From: Hypericum androsaemum
Lineage: Eukaryota; Streptophyta; Magnoliopsida; Malpighiales; Hypericaceae
Direction: 5' to 3'
Length of the DNA: 64,000 nucleotides
Assembly: GCA_963995505.1 (NCBI GenBank)
Contig: OZ023190.1
Span: 3,924,516-3,988,515, forward strand
Part shown: positions 1 to 9,596 of the stretch, piece after piece
How positions within the stretch are numbered: position 1 is the stretch's first letter
How the letters are laid out: each line of letters begins with the position of its first letter
Notes under the pieces: generated by a model
Database searches by the model: none
What the model saw: the letters and a program-made list of their open reading frames with translations, nothing else
Told to the model about the DNA's origin: nothing
Position numbers and translations under genes: made by a program

Positions 1-389
1 AAACGAGGTTAATACCGAACTCGCAGAGGGAATCATGATCCGCCAAAGGAAGAGGTGGAATAGATGAGAACTTCTTTGTGGTCGGATTGCAAACGCAGTA
101 ATCAATCAGATATTGTAATCCACTGAAGGTTCTGGTGGAACAGAGCATAAGCCCGCTGCAAGAGTGGAGTATTTCGACATCCCGGGAGTGCACCATCAAG
201 TCCAGATATTCTGACTTTCTCATGAATGCAAGAGAAGGCGGATATTCCGGATGTGCACCATCAAGTCCAATAAAATCAAAGCCGGTTGAGTTGGGAAAAA
301 TGAGACCTGAAACAGCAAGGGAACCGAAGTTCTTGCTGCTATGTGTGTGAGAGAAGTGAGAGCTCGAAATGAGGAGAAGCCAGGGTTTG
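1..389 (-). pseudogene. F-box/FBA unit A, downstream part, cut by LTR element
   Basis: Minus-strand continuation of the F-box gene whose start lies at 4558-4747. From 384 to the window edge one frame stays open with no stop. It encodes the usual post-F-box segment: PWLLLISSSHFSHTHSS, then a GLDGAH turn, CNPTTKKFSSIPP and the start of the F-box-associated (FBA) region. The gene continues beyond the window. Known for the family: the F-box binds SKP1 in SCF ubiquitin ligases and the FBA region is thought to bind substrate. The only visible lesion in this part is the 4.2-kb LTR retrotransposon at 390-4557. Without the element and one TSD copy the two halves join in phase in the sense order K-C-V-S-K-P-W. 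Whether the part outside the window is intact is unknown. Confidence 0.8.
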
Positions 390-880
390 TGATAGAGGGT
401 GAATTTCTTGGAGTCGAACACTCGAAGAAAACTCAGATAAAATCAAGTCTGCTCGGGTAAACCCAAGAAGATACTCGAAGTTTTGATAGAAAATAAGCAA
501 AAAAAAAGAATCCAAGCTAAGCTTGGCCAATTTCTCCTAGAGTAACTCTAGAGAGAACCAAATTCTTAATATTCCAAAAGTTCTCCTTACATTGGTTTCT
601 CTTCTACTTATATTAGCAACATGACCTAGCTACTGCCACTAGTGGGCTTAGTAAAATTAAGGAACTAAAGAGAAAAGGCCCATGGCCAACTAAAAATAAA
701 ACATAAATGGACTAAGACAACAAAAGGCCCAGCACTCTTCCTAATATAATAAGCTGTCGCCCTCCTAAGTTTCCAAGCTGTCACCCGCATCCACGTCTAA
801 GAGTCCCATCCCTGTCGTTTGCTCAAGCTATTATCGTTCGTGTACCTCGCTTCCACATCTCGTACATTCTCCATGTAACA
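390..880 (-). repeat. 3' LTR of the non-autonomous element
   Basis: This 491-bp LTR reads TGTTACATGG... to ...CTATCA on the minus strand and nearly matches 4067-4557. In element orientation it is preceded by the tract GCGGGATGGATTG and by the sequence CTTGAGGACAAG, a motif commonly found before the 3' LTR of plant Ty3/gypsy elements. Confidence 0.9.
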
Positions 881-1745
881 ATCCATCCCGCTTAAGTTTC
901 TTGTCCTCAAGAAACTCGAGCTTCAGCAAAGCAATCTCCAACAGCAGTAGGAAAAGGTCATTCCCTGACTTGTAGTTCTTGTCGGCGTCCTCCCTCTTCC
1001 CGAACTCCTCCATGATGGCGGTACAGCCGTACTTGCCGGTTACCAAGCAGCCTGAAAAATCGACTACCAAGCCAGAGTTCACAGACTTCTCCCTGTCTCC
1101 CGAAACACTCTTGTCAACTTGGCATAGGTCCTCGAACTTTTCCTTGGGCTGGTCAACAACATACTCATCAATAGCATCAACCATGTAGAAGACCTCAACC
1201 AAGAAGGGAGAGTTCTCGGCAGTAAATATTGCTAGCTCTCTCTTGATGATGACCATGAGATTGAACCTCTCCATGTGTTCTTGGATAGTATCGGCCTCCA
1301 TCCCGCTTAAGTTCCTTGTCCTCAAGGAACAAGAACAGAGTGGTTGAATGCCTTCACGTGCCAATCCTCCCGTTGCAGCACGAATGGCAATGACATCATA
1401 CCCTTCCGCCTCTATAAATAAAACCTCCATGAATTTATCACAAAACCATTGCAGCTGTCGGCCAACTCCTTTACATGAACCCTGAAGCTGCACTCTATCA
1501 TCCTCTAGTCCACGCGAGACCATATTGCTTATATCATGCAACATGTCCGCAAAGATCTTGGTCCGAGTCTTGGCAATAGTCACTGTAGGTGGAACTTCCC
1601 ACAACAGATGGAGCACCTGATAACAAACTCCCACCGCTTCAATGGACTCGAAAATAATGGGCTCAAGCCAGATTAGTAGCTTCCCACTCCCATCAGCGAT
1701 ACGCTCTGCCATAAATCCCCCTAAAATCACCCAAAAAATCTGCAA
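831..1745 (-). CDS. Element ORF with HSP90 C-terminal-like segment
   Basis: A 304-codon minus-strand ORF inside the LTR element. Residues about 176-275 (nt 921-1220) follow the HSP90 middle/C-terminal domain in order: AENSPF, then MVDAIDEY, KEKFEDLC, CLVTGKYG and ADKNYKS-NDLFLLLLE. In HSP90 the matching stretches include MVDAIDEYAVGQL, CCLVTGEYG and ADKNDKSVKDLVLLLFE. Segments between these blocks are missing, so this is a rearranged relic and not a working chaperone. Residues 1-170 are not recognised. The ORF runs through the polypurine region into the LTR, where it stops. The HSP90-like part lies between two copies of a 34-bp polypurine-region sequence (882-915 and 1297-1330). Translation of the ORF is unproven. 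Confidence 0.7.
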   Translation of the reverse strand: MQIFWVILGGFMAERIADGSGKLLIWLEPIIFESIEAVGVCYQVLHLLWEVPPTVTIAKTRTKIFADMLHDISNMVSRGLEDDRVQLQGSCKGVGRQLQWFCDKFMEVLFIEAEGYDVIAIRAATGGLAREGIQPLCSCSLRTRNLSGMEADTIQEHMERFNLMVIIKRELAIFTAENSPFLVEVFYMVDAIDEYVVDQPKEKFEDLCQVDKSVSGDREKSVNSGLVVDFSGCLVTGKYGCTAIMEEFGKREDADKNYKSGNDLFLLLLEIALLKLEFLEDKKLKRDGLLHGECTRCGSEVHER

Positions 1746-2022
1746 TCGCCTTGGACTCAGCCTGGGTGTCGCCCTCCACCAACATCATCAGTAACCCAGC
1801 ATCCAATCTCACTTTGAGCTCTCCATCAACTCTCTTCCAAGACCAGAATAGAACTTCCCTGTATGCCTCCAAGCTCAACTTCCTGCCAAGAGGAACTTGC
1901 AACTTTATTATCTCCCTAAAGACCTCCACGACTTCACCGCATCCCTCAAACACTCTCATGGAATCATCATCCTTTATGCCTGCACTTAATCCTTTCACAA
2001 AAATCACCCTCAAATTATGCAT
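1693..2022 (-). CDS. Element ORF with RRM-like segment
   Basis: A 109-codon minus-strand ORF inside the LTR element, overlapping the next ORF by about 50 bp. Residues about 4-35 (VIFVKGLSAGIKDDD, then VFEGCGEVVEVF) resemble the first strand and helix of an RNA-recognition motif, as in nucleolin-type proteins. The rest is not recognised. It is probably part of one longer captured or chimeric reading frame broken by frameshifts. The RRM reading is suggestive only. Confidence 0.45.
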   Translation of the reverse strand: MHNLRVIFVKGLSAGIKDDDSMRVFEGCGEVVEVFREIIKLQVPLGRKLSLEAYREVLFWSWKRVDGELKVRLDAGLLMMLVEGDTQAESKAIADFLGDFRGIYGRAYR

Positions 2023-2091
2023 CTCAATTCCACTCGTAGTAGTTCCATACTTTCCAAAAATGTTAATTACATCCCAGGAAACTTCATTCTC

Positions 2092-2814
2092 TTAAAAAAC
2101 TGCAGTAGCGCCATTAACTTCACCTGGTTCAGCTTCTCCAGAGCTGGAAGATCCCATGTTGCTCAATAAGACAATAGAACCATTGTCAAACCTTTTGCGG
2201 GTGCGAGTAACATATTCTCCCTTAACCTCCCTCGCATCCCCGAAATCAACGTATTCCAAAACTCTTCCCTTAGCCTCGAGGAAATTACCACGCTCAACAC
2301 TAACTCCTACGTCGTGCCAGCAGCTATCACCACCATTGTCAGCAACATCATCTAAATTGGAAGTATCAATGCTTCCTTTAGTCTCACTTGCTATCACAAT
2401 GTGGTCCAATTCTCCATCTGTAGTATCAATATCTTCAAAAACACGAGCTTCCTCATCCACCACCTTAACATGATAAGACTTTTCATAGTCTCCTTCCTGG
2501 ACAGCTTGCGAGTTACCTTCTTTGAGCTTTATTTGCTCATAAACGTGGGAGATACCACTCTCTTCAAAACCAGTAGTAGCACCATGAACCTCACGCGGTG
2601 CAGCTTCTTTAAGCCCCTCCAAGCGACCAACAACATCATCCCACGGCCTAACAAAATCGTTCTCAACAAAGTTATCAACACTTCCAGTTTTCCAAGTCAT
2701 TTTGGTCTTTGCAAATCCATCTCCAGCCGCTTCAAATGAGACAACGATTGCAATAGAGCCACCAACCAGTCGTATAGCACTTAATAGTAGCTGCAAATTC
2801 ACTAGCTCCAACAT
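2092..2814 (-). CDS. Element ORF, unrecognised
   Basis: A 240-codon minus-strand ORF in the interior of the LTR element, overlapping the upstream ORF (2732-4018) by about 80 bp in another frame. The product is acidic and hydrophilic, and no domain is recognised. The overlap suggests one ancestral frame broken by an indel near 2,780. No gag-like zinc knuckle or pol motif is visible. Confidence 0.4.
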   Translation of the reverse strand: MLELVNLQLLLSAIRLVGGSIAIVVSFEAAGDGFAKTKMTWKTGSVDNFVENDFVRPWDDVVGRLEGLKEAAPREVHGATTGFEESGISHVYEQIKLKEGNSQAVQEGDYEKSYHVKVVDEEARVFEDIDTTDGELDHIVIASETKGSIDTSNLDDVADNGGDSCWHDVGVSVERGNFLEAKGRVLEYVDFGDAREVKGEYVTRTRKRFDNGSIVLLSNMGSSSSGEAEPGEVNGATAVF

Positions 2815-4018
2815 CTCGCATCATCTTGACATGGGAATTTAACTCTTGTAATTCTTTTCCCAAATTCTCCGAGTCATAGAAGATGACAGTTAGCAGTTTA
2901 GTGGGCATGTTGGCATCAAATTCCATTTTCTTTTTCTTCATGGCCATTACAGCTCTACCAAGTACATCAGTCTCTTGCTCTTCATCTATCTTGAACTCAT
3001 AGAGTTCTGTCTCACTTTCACGTCCATTTTTCAAGAACACATTACCATCCTTGAGTTTCCTGATCAATTTTACCTTCACATCAGCTATTTCAGAACCATT
3101 CTTATCATCAACAAATCTGTTGTAAGCTGAAACAGATTCCAGTTCACTCATTAGTGCATTCCAGGCAGCCTCACTCTCTTTAGAACTAGCAGCGACATCT
3201 TGAACTCGACCCTGTTCAGCTCCTCCAAACACTTCCATGCTACCTACAATAGCATCCTTTCCCTTCCTCTCCGGACACAGAACACTAGAACTAGCATCAC
3301 CAATGCCTGTCCTTTCAAAATCGGCAACATTATGTTCATCCACAACAACTATCAAATCTCCAGGAACAAACCCTCTATTAAGCATTACATCGAACAGCTT
3401 CTGTGCAACTTTCCAGCCAGCCCCTTCATTGGCAAATTGCCCCGAACCACCCCCAGCCATTTTAACAAACACCTTCTGTGCATCCCTGATTCTTCCCTCC
3501 TTACTCATCGCACCGATCAAAACATCATAATCAAACACTTCCGGGACAACACCTAGAGTCCTAGGACGACCTTTCTCATCAAGTTCGTCTTCCGAACGTA
3601 ATTTCTCCGAGGTTCTTGGTTGCTTAACGAACTCATAAAGATCAATTCCTTTAGCCTCACATTCCATAAACAACTCAGACTCAAATCTCTCAGATTCAAG
3701 CTTACCTTCAGAAATAGCTTCAATGGTTTTCCCCTTGGCCTCCTGAGGAACATCACGAACCTCCTCAATGATCACCACCAAAGGATCTCCCATCTTCTGT
3801 GAAGGCTGCTCGTCAGGCTCGACGGTCTCGCCATCCAGCTCGACATCGGAGTCAACCGCATCCGCTTCCTCCTCTATTTCCTCCACGTCTTCGTCTTCCT
3901 GGTCCTCGTCCTCTTCTCTCTCGACTATTAAGTTGCAGAGCAACTCAATAAAGCGATCCATCTGCTCGTTGAAAGAAGCCTTTGGTTCTTCGACAAGCCT
4001 CAGTTCTTCGCCCTTCAT
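2732..4018 (-). CDS. Element ORF with PPR-like and FKBP-like segments
   Basis: The frame is open from 4207, but the natural start is the ATG at 4018, about 30 bp after the primer-binding site; the upstream part is LTR. The 429-residue product begins with an acidic low-complexity region (nt about 3,915-3,800). A PPR-like stretch follows (nt about 3540-3350: FDYDVLIGAMSKEGRIRDA, later AQKLFDVMLNRGFVP). Then comes an FKBP-type stretch (nt about 3090-2918: VKLIRKLKDGNVFLKNG, then FKIDEEQ and RAVMAMKKKKME), which resembles the second or third FK506-binding domain of plant FKBP62/65-type immunophilins. The FKBP piece is incomplete and lacks the pocket-forming end. A weak DnaJ-like patch (GDLIVVVDEH) may lie between them. 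No retroviral domain is seen. Confidence 0.6.
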   Translation of the reverse strand: MKGEELRLVEEPKASFNEQMDRFIELLCNLIVEREEDEDQEDEDVEEIEEEADAVDSDVELDGETVEPDEQPSQKMGDPLVVIIEEVRDVPQEAKGKTIEAISEGKLESERFESELFMECEAKGIDLYEFVKQPRTSEKLRSEDELDEKGRPRTLGVVPEVFDYDVLIGAMSKEGRIRDAQKVFVKMAGGGSGQFANEGAGWKVAQKLFDVMLNRGFVPGDLIVVVDEHNVADFERTGIGDASSSVLCPERKGKDAIVGSMEVFGGAEQGRVQDVAASSKESEAAWNALMSELESVSAYNRFVDDKNGSEIADVKVKLIRKLKDGNVFLKNGRESETELYEFKIDEEQETDVLGRAVMAMKKKKMEFDANMPTKLLTVIFYDSENLGKELQELNSHVKMMRDVGASEFAATIKCYTTGWWLYCNRCLI

Positions 4019-4050
4019 CGTAATCGAAACCCGTACAAGCCAAGGAACGT

Positions 4051-4064
4051 TGGCTCTGATACCA
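4051..4064 (-). other. tRNA-iMet primer-binding site
   Basis: On the minus strand this reads TGGTATCAGAGCCA, complementary to the 3' end of initiator tRNA-Met. It lies 2 bp inside the 5' LTR and fixes the element's orientation. Confidence 0.9.
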
Positions 4065-4066
4065 AG

Positions 4067-4557
4067 TGATAGAGGGTGAATTTCTTGGAGTCGAACACTC
4101 GAAGAAAACTCAGATAAAATCAAGTCTGCTCGGGTAAACCCAAGAAGATACTCGAAGTTTTGATAGAAAATAAGCAAAAGAAAAGAATCCAAGCTAAGCT
4201 TGGCCAATATCTCCTAGAGTAACTCTAGAGAGAACCAAATTCTTAATATTCCAAAAGTTCTCCTTACATTGGTTTTTCTTCTACTTATATTAGCAACATG
4301 ACCTAGCTACTGCCGCTAGTGGGCTTAGTAAAATTAAGGAACTAAAGAGAAAAGGCCCATGGCCAACTAAAAATAAAACATAAATGGACTAAGACAACAA
4401 AAGGCCCAGCACTCTTCCTAATATAATAAGCTGTCGCCCTCCTAAGTTTCCAAGCTGTCACCCGCATCCACGTCTAAGAGTCCCATCCCTGTCGTTTGCT
4501 CAAGCTATTATCGTTCGTGTACCTCGCTTCCACATCTCGTACATTCTCCATGTAACA
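4067..4557 (-). repeat. 5' LTR of the non-autonomous element
   Basis: This 491-bp LTR pairs with 390-880. Differences seen by eye are single bases in the A-rich run, in ccaatttctcc versus ccaatatctcc, in ggtttctc versus ggtttttc, and in gccacta versus gccgcta. It is followed by TSD copy gtttg at 4558-4562. Confidence 0.9.
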
Positions 4558-4747
4558 GTTTGGAGACGCACTTGAACCTTATAAGAGACCTCACCGGAAG
4601 GCGAACCAGGATCTCGCTCAGCAGATCTTCATTCCCCACAATCTTCTCGGCTGACGTCTGGGAGACTTGGTCTCCGTTAGTAATCTCCAACGATGACCTC
4701 CTCTTCTCCTTCTTCTTCTTCTTCTTCTTCTTCTTGTTGATTCCCAT
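4558..4747 (-). pseudogene. F-box/FBA unit A, start and F-box domain
   Basis: The 5' part of the F-box gene continued at 1-389. The likely ATG is at 4747, followed by a lysine run encoded by a (TTC)n tract, then AEKIVGNEDLLSEILVRLP and VRSLIRFKCVSK, a standard F-box with the L-P and V-S-K signature positions. The reading frame meets the LTR element inside the F-box, at the codon after V-S-K. Of all units in the array this is the least decayed: apart from the transposon no stop or frameshift is visible within the window. Confidence 0.8.
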
Positions 4748-4859
4748 ATCATTCAATGCCCGGCTTTAGAGAATGCGTCTAGGGTTCTTCCAAATGAAAA
4801 TTTTCCATGTGGATTATTCGACAGTTAGTAGCCCAAAATGAGCATGAGGCCGTTGCAAG

Positions 4860-5183
4860 AATGAATTATTTGAACATGTGATTTTTCCAGGAATGCAAGA
4901 GAAGGTGTAAATCGTGCACCACGAACTCTTTAACATAATCAAAGTTGCTAGTTAAGTCGGGGGAAAAAAAGCCTGAAACAGAGAGCCAACTGAATTTCCT
5001 TCTACTGTGGGCGTGAGAGAAATACGAGCTCGTAATAAGTAGAAGCCATGGCTTGGAGACGCATTTGCATCTTACAAGAGACCTCACCCATAGGTCTTCG
5101 TTCCCTGCAATCTTCTCAGCTGATGTCTTGGAGACGGATGTAAGGAGGGTCTGGGATAATTGGTCTTTGATGATGGATTTCAC
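4860..5183 (-). pseudogene. F-box/FBA unit B, 5' fragment
   Basis: A minus-strand fragment with start-like DQLSQTLLTSV, AEKIAGNEDL and FKCVSKPWLLL-like sequence. The F-box has lost about nine residues (LSEILLRLP): NEDL runs straight into WVRSLVRCKCVSK. The frame stays open for 105 codons and stops where the FBA region should begin. Similarity to other units ends near 4,830-4,860. It is a truncated relic between units A and C. Confidence 0.75.
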
Positions 5184-5531
5184 TGTTCGGTCGATGAGCT
5201 ATTCTTACCAAGAGGTTCCATTATTGTCATCGATGATATGGGTTGACATAGTGTGGTAATGAATATGAGTATATAGTAATAACTACAGGTGTCTGATTTG
5301 GACGATAACTACTTATTGTTTTCCATAATATTAAATGCCCGGCTCCTCCGCTCCTCCGTAATGTTCTTCTCTCGTGAACTTTTATTGTCCCATTTCCTCA
5401 GAACTGAAAGCAGAATCACATCGAAGATGACCAAATCAAAGACTACATGTTTATAACAAAAAATAATTTAAAGACTACATGTGCCACCTGCATGGATAGA
5501 CCAAATTGAAATTTAGCAATAAGTTGAACTG

Positions 5532-6831
5532 TTAAAGCACCAAATGTGTTTCAATTACTGGACTCAGACTCTCTATATATGGTTGGGCAGCTTTTGCGAA
5601 GCCCTTGAAGATCATTTTTGTTGTAGTCTTTTCCTTGATACTGTATAGTATAACATTCCAATCACGGATACTGTATTCCAACCTTATGAGCAGCAGCATG
5701 TCGTCGTCGTCGTCGTCATCCAACGGCAGCAAGAATGGTGTAGGTACAGATTTCTTCATCCTCATCGCCATCAATGTCGTCATGTGCATCCAATCCCGAT
5801 ACCTCATCTGAAAATTTAACCATGTACTTGATGAGCCACTCGGAACAGACATTTCCCATTTCATAAATAACCATATGGTCCGAGACATAAATTCTATCCA
5901 GTTCCTTTACAAGGTAGAGTTTCCCCTTGCATTGCCAGAGATGGGCGGATTCATCTTTACAACGTTCGCCTATGAGATTCAGGTCCACGTTCATGGTAAA
6001 GGTGCTGAAGGGTTGTTTGTCCACTTCAAAGCGGAGCAACTTCCATTGATCAGCGGAGAGCCAGTATAGGGAGCCATTGCACAAGACACCATTATCGAGA
6101 GGAAGATGACAATCATCATCAGAATGAAAGAATGCTCTATCAGGAATTTCAAGGGATGACCATGATTGAGAACGGATCCGGAGAAAGTTTATTATGTGGT
6201 TCCTTCACCCCAGTAAAATATAGAACTTTGAAATGGGGCGACCTCGAAGGATCGAAAACAAGGGTCATACCACACTCTACGAGGGAATCAGGATCCGCCA
6301 CAGGAGGAGGAGGAGGAGGAGGTGGAATAGAAGAGAACTTCTTTGTGGTCGGATTGCAAATGTAGTAATCATCCACATATTGTAATTTACTCTCGGTGGA
6401 GGTGGAACAGAGCATAAGCCCGTTGCAAGAATGGAGTACCCTAACTGGTTTTTTTTTTTTTTCATGAATGCAAGAGAAGGTGGAAATTTCGGACGTGCAC
6501 CATCAACTCCAACAAAATCAAACCCAGTTAAGCAGATCTTCGAGTTGGGAAAAATGAGACCTGAAACACGAAGGGAACTGAAGTTCCTGCTGCTATGGGT
6601 GTGAGAGAAATGCGAGCTCGAAATGAGGTGAAGCCAGGGCTTGGAGACGCACTTGAACCTTATAAGAGACCTCACCGGAAGGATCTCGCTTAGCAAATCT
6701 TCATTCCCTGCAATCTTCTCGGCCGATATCATGGAGACGGATGTAAGAAGAATTTCGGATACTTGGTCTCGGTTAGTATTCTTCTTCGATGACTTCCTCT
6801 TCCTCTTCCTCCTCTTCTTCTTCTTTGCCAT
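5532..6831 (-). pseudogene. F-box/FBA unit C, near full length, frameshifted
   Basis: A minus-strand unit with a likely ATG at 6831, followed by a K/R-rich leader and the F-box (AEKIAGNEDLLSEILPVRSL, which lacks three or four residues including the usual R-L-P). The first frame fails at a T-run near 6,450-6,465. The next segment (6149-6415) carries CNPTTKKFSSIPP followed by a proline run. A second shift near 6,175 leads to 5716-6084 (NGSLYWLSADQW, QCKGKLYLVKE, YEMG, SEWLIKYMV). The tail is in yet another frame (5532-5715). With at least two frameshifts and a damaged F-box it should not encode a working protein. Its downstream end shares the tail sequence gactcagactctctatat with units D, E and F. 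Confidence 0.8.
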
Positions 6832-7889
6832 GTCATTCAATGACCGGCTCTTCGGCTCTAGGTTCATTGCAGTCGAATTGGGAATTTTCGGATTTTGGTA
6901 AAGCTATCTAGCTAGGCTTAGATGATTATAGAATTGGGAAGTTGTGTTTCTGAAGAGGAGAAGAGTTGTGGAGATGAAATATTGAGGCCCACCACCAGCA
7001 GTTCATTTTAATTTTTGTTTCCGACCCATGGACTATTGAGGTCCACCTCCAGCAGGCTTAACTCGCGCTTCAGTCAAAATATCTGCTCGTTAAAATTCGA
7101 ATCAAAAACTGACATTTTTTTGGATTACAAAAATACTCATAAAAAATTACGATATATTATGATGAATTCTTTCAAGGATTTATGTTGTAATATTATTTGC
7201 GGATATTCTGGATAAGACAAGTAATTATTTATTTTTTAACTTTTATTTTTTTAACTCTATATTATGATTGGGTCCCTAATATATGGTCAAATAAATTTCT
7301 TAATTTTCTGAAATGCATGTAATCGTCTCATCTATTTCATTTTATTATATGCTTTCAAGTCACACGTCATCGTTTACTTCTTTATTTTTAGCACATTATA
7401 CTTTTAAACCAAAAACATAAAAGGAAAAAATATATATAAGTCCATAAGTTTTGACCTAATTTACTATAAGGTCTAGTTGATAGTAATTTAGTTCCTAAAA
7501 TTTGAGAAATCAAATTCGGTAACTCTTGCTATTAAAAAAACATTTTTATATCCCAAAATTACCCTTTTGCAAAAAGAGCATAATCTAAACTACACCTAGA
7601 AATTAAAAAAACAAATTAACTAAACCCTCCTGTCCCCGACCACTTCTCTCTCCCGTGGTTTTCTCTCTTCCAGCCGAGAGCTGCAATCAATGATAGATCT
7701 CTCCTCCAAATACTTGATTTTCATGTTTTAACTATACGTATAAATCTCACTGTTCAATTCACTTAAGTAGCAAACTCCAGATAGTAAAACATGCAGTGAT
7801 CAAAATATCTTCTCTACAATTAACCATCAACAATATTTTTATAAATGTGGTACTCAATCTTGTTAAATGTAGACAATTTGCTTAAATAA
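6832..7889. other. Spacer between F-box units
   Basis: Upstream DNA of unit C followed by AT-rich sequence. A stretch near 7,000-7,050 (gttcattttaatttttgttt...cccatggac) is repeated near 8,650-8,680, which supports segmental duplication of the units. No gene or RNA is recognised. Confidence 0.5.
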
Positions 7890-8640
7890 CAGGCAGGACT
7901 CAGACTCTCTATATACGGATGAGCTTTGTCAACGAAGTCCCCTAAGAGTATCGTTGTTATAGTATTTTCCTTGATATTGAACAATATAACCTAACCTCAT
8001 CGTTTTCCAACTTCAAGAGCAGCAGCCGCAAATCGTCGTCAGCGTCATCCTCCTGCCCTCCAACGACATCAAGAATTGAGGAATTGGACACGTGAAACTT
8101 AAGAGAAGTAATGTAGATTTTCACATTGGAAAGATCAACCACGTACTTGTCGAGCCATTCGGAGCGGTCCTTATCCATTTCATAAACAGCCAAATGTTTC
8201 AGGCGATCAAATGGTCCTCCTACTTCATGCACAAGGTACAGTCTCCCATTGCACTGCCAGAGATGGCGTGGATTGTAAAGACAATTGTTTTTCCAATTCA
8301 AAGCGGATCAAACTCCGATTATCAGCGAGGAGCCAATAATAGGAGCCATTGCAGAAAGACTGGTTAGAGTATAAGGTAGGAATGATCCTTCGGGACTTTC
8401 AAGGGACGACCATGATCGAGAATGTGAAGAATACAGATTAGTTTCCGAAATCAAAAGAACACCACCAAAGTGCTGCCATTTTCCGGTGATACGAAATGGC
8501 GAAAAATGGGCGTTTGGGGTAAGAATTTTTTTTAACACCCTATAGCAAAAAAAATCGAAGAGGAAGTTGTGCTTGTCGCTTGTGATGTGGCTGAAGAGAA
8601 ACCTGTCGCCTGTAATCGCTGGTTCCACGGATCAAGGCCC
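7890..8640 (-). pseudogene. F-box/FBA unit D, 3' half only
   Basis: A minus-strand FBA half without an F-box. It has FSPFRITGKWQHFGG and YSSHSRSWSSLESPEGSF in one frame (8308-8628). The next frame (7957-8301) has HLWQCNGRLYLVHE, VYEMDKDRSEWLDKYVV and DVVGGQEDDADDDLRLLLLKLEND. The two frames are offset near 8,300. The N-terminal half and F-box are absent; sequence upstream of 8,640 is unrelated. This unit reads through the point where units C and E stop (VVG), so it preserves the longer C-terminal tail. Confidence 0.75.
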
Positions 8641-9253
8641 ACTAGCAGGTTATTTTAATTTCTGTTTTTGGCCCATGGACAATTGAGCCGAAGCAGTATG
8701 GAAAAATACTATATAAATGTATGGAAAGAGAGAAACAGATCATGCTTGATGAATAGAGACAGATCATGCTTGACGAATATAAATGTACGGGAGGAGAGAG
8801 ACAGATCGTGCTTGGTGAATAAAAACCGAGGATTGATTTTTCTCAAGTGTCGTTTATTGTTCTAAAATTTTTCCAATAAATTTGCATTGATCCACATCAT
8901 AATTAGGTCAAATTTCTTGAGAAATTAATCTCTTAAAGCTCAAAAACCCAATTTTCCAACATAGGGTTAATCCGGAAGTGTCTTCGAGGATACCAGACTA
9001 GGTTCATGGGAATGAAGAGTTGTTTATCAAGGTCAAGGAAGGCGAGGCTCCAATCAAGGAAGAGAGAGTAAAGGCAATCGTTGTAGAAGACGCGGTCCCT
9101 CAAATTAGGAATTGTCGTTGACGTTACAGAACCATCTGTCCTGCTACTGCATTCTTAGATACTCTTTTCGATCTTCTCGCTGCCGATCAACCCAAACCCT
9201 AATGATCCTCTGTAATGTTCCGGATGAAAGATTGAGACCCACGAAACCCTAAT
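8641..9253. other. Spacer with a possible gene fragment
   Basis: Contains a short imperfect repeat near 8,730-8,820 (gagagacagatcatgcttga...). A minus-strand open stretch at about 8,960-9,140 reads RVFYNDCLYSLFLDWSLAF, then a D-L-D-K-Q stretch. It looks like a decayed protein-coding fragment, possibly of another F-box type, but is too short to name. No complete gene is seen. Confidence 0.35.
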
Positions 9254-9596
9254 TGTTGGTAGAATTGGGGGAGAAAAGAATAGAAGAGAGAGGGGGCAGA
9301 AGATAGAAGGAAAACGTTATCTGTTTCCCTTAGGATTAGCAAAATGTCAAGAACAGCTTCTACATTTACATTGACTCCTGTTTATACCCTTGTGATCTAT
9401 TACAGTTCAGTCCCAAAACTCCTATTACTTCTCACTTGGATCCTTCCGTGCATTACAACTCCCCCTCTTAACTAACCTTGTCCTCAAGGTTAAGAATTTG
9501 ACGCATAACCACTTTCTCAAGCTCGTAACTTCACTTGAAGTTCAAGTTACAACTCCTTGCAATCAACAGTCGTGCAACTCCTTGTAATGTCCAAGC

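Larger units (their letters stand above)
390..4557 (-). mobile_element. Non-autonomous LTR retrotransposon carrying host-gene fragments
   Basis: A complete 4168-bp element on the minus strand. It has two 491-bp LTRs (390-880 and 4067-4557) with TG...CA ends and a perfect 5-bp target-site duplication, gtttg, at 385-389 and 4558-4562. The primer-binding site at 4051-4064 is complementary to initiator tRNA-Met (TGGTATCAGAGCCA on the minus strand). A purine tract lies next to the 3' LTR at 881-895. By eye the LTRs differ at about four positions, so the insertion looks young. The 3.2-kb interior has long minus-strand ORFs but no recognisable gag, protease, RT or integrase. Instead it shows pieces resembling HSP90, FKBP, PPR and RRM proteins. 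It must have been mobilised in trans, probably by a Ty3/gypsy element. Remnants of a similar LTR lie at 27131-27252. Confidence 0.9.

Noticed and set aside
3200..4079. Plus-strand ORFs opposite the retroelement ORFs (e.g. 3200-3556, 3768-4079)
   Set aside because: They are antisense shadows of the longer minus-strand frames, Ser/Thr-rich by complementarity, with no domain.
5695..5725. (tcg)n run read as an Asp-rich coding repeat or microsatellite of interest
   Set aside because: It is the acidic tail codon run of F-box unit C, also present in related form in units D and E.
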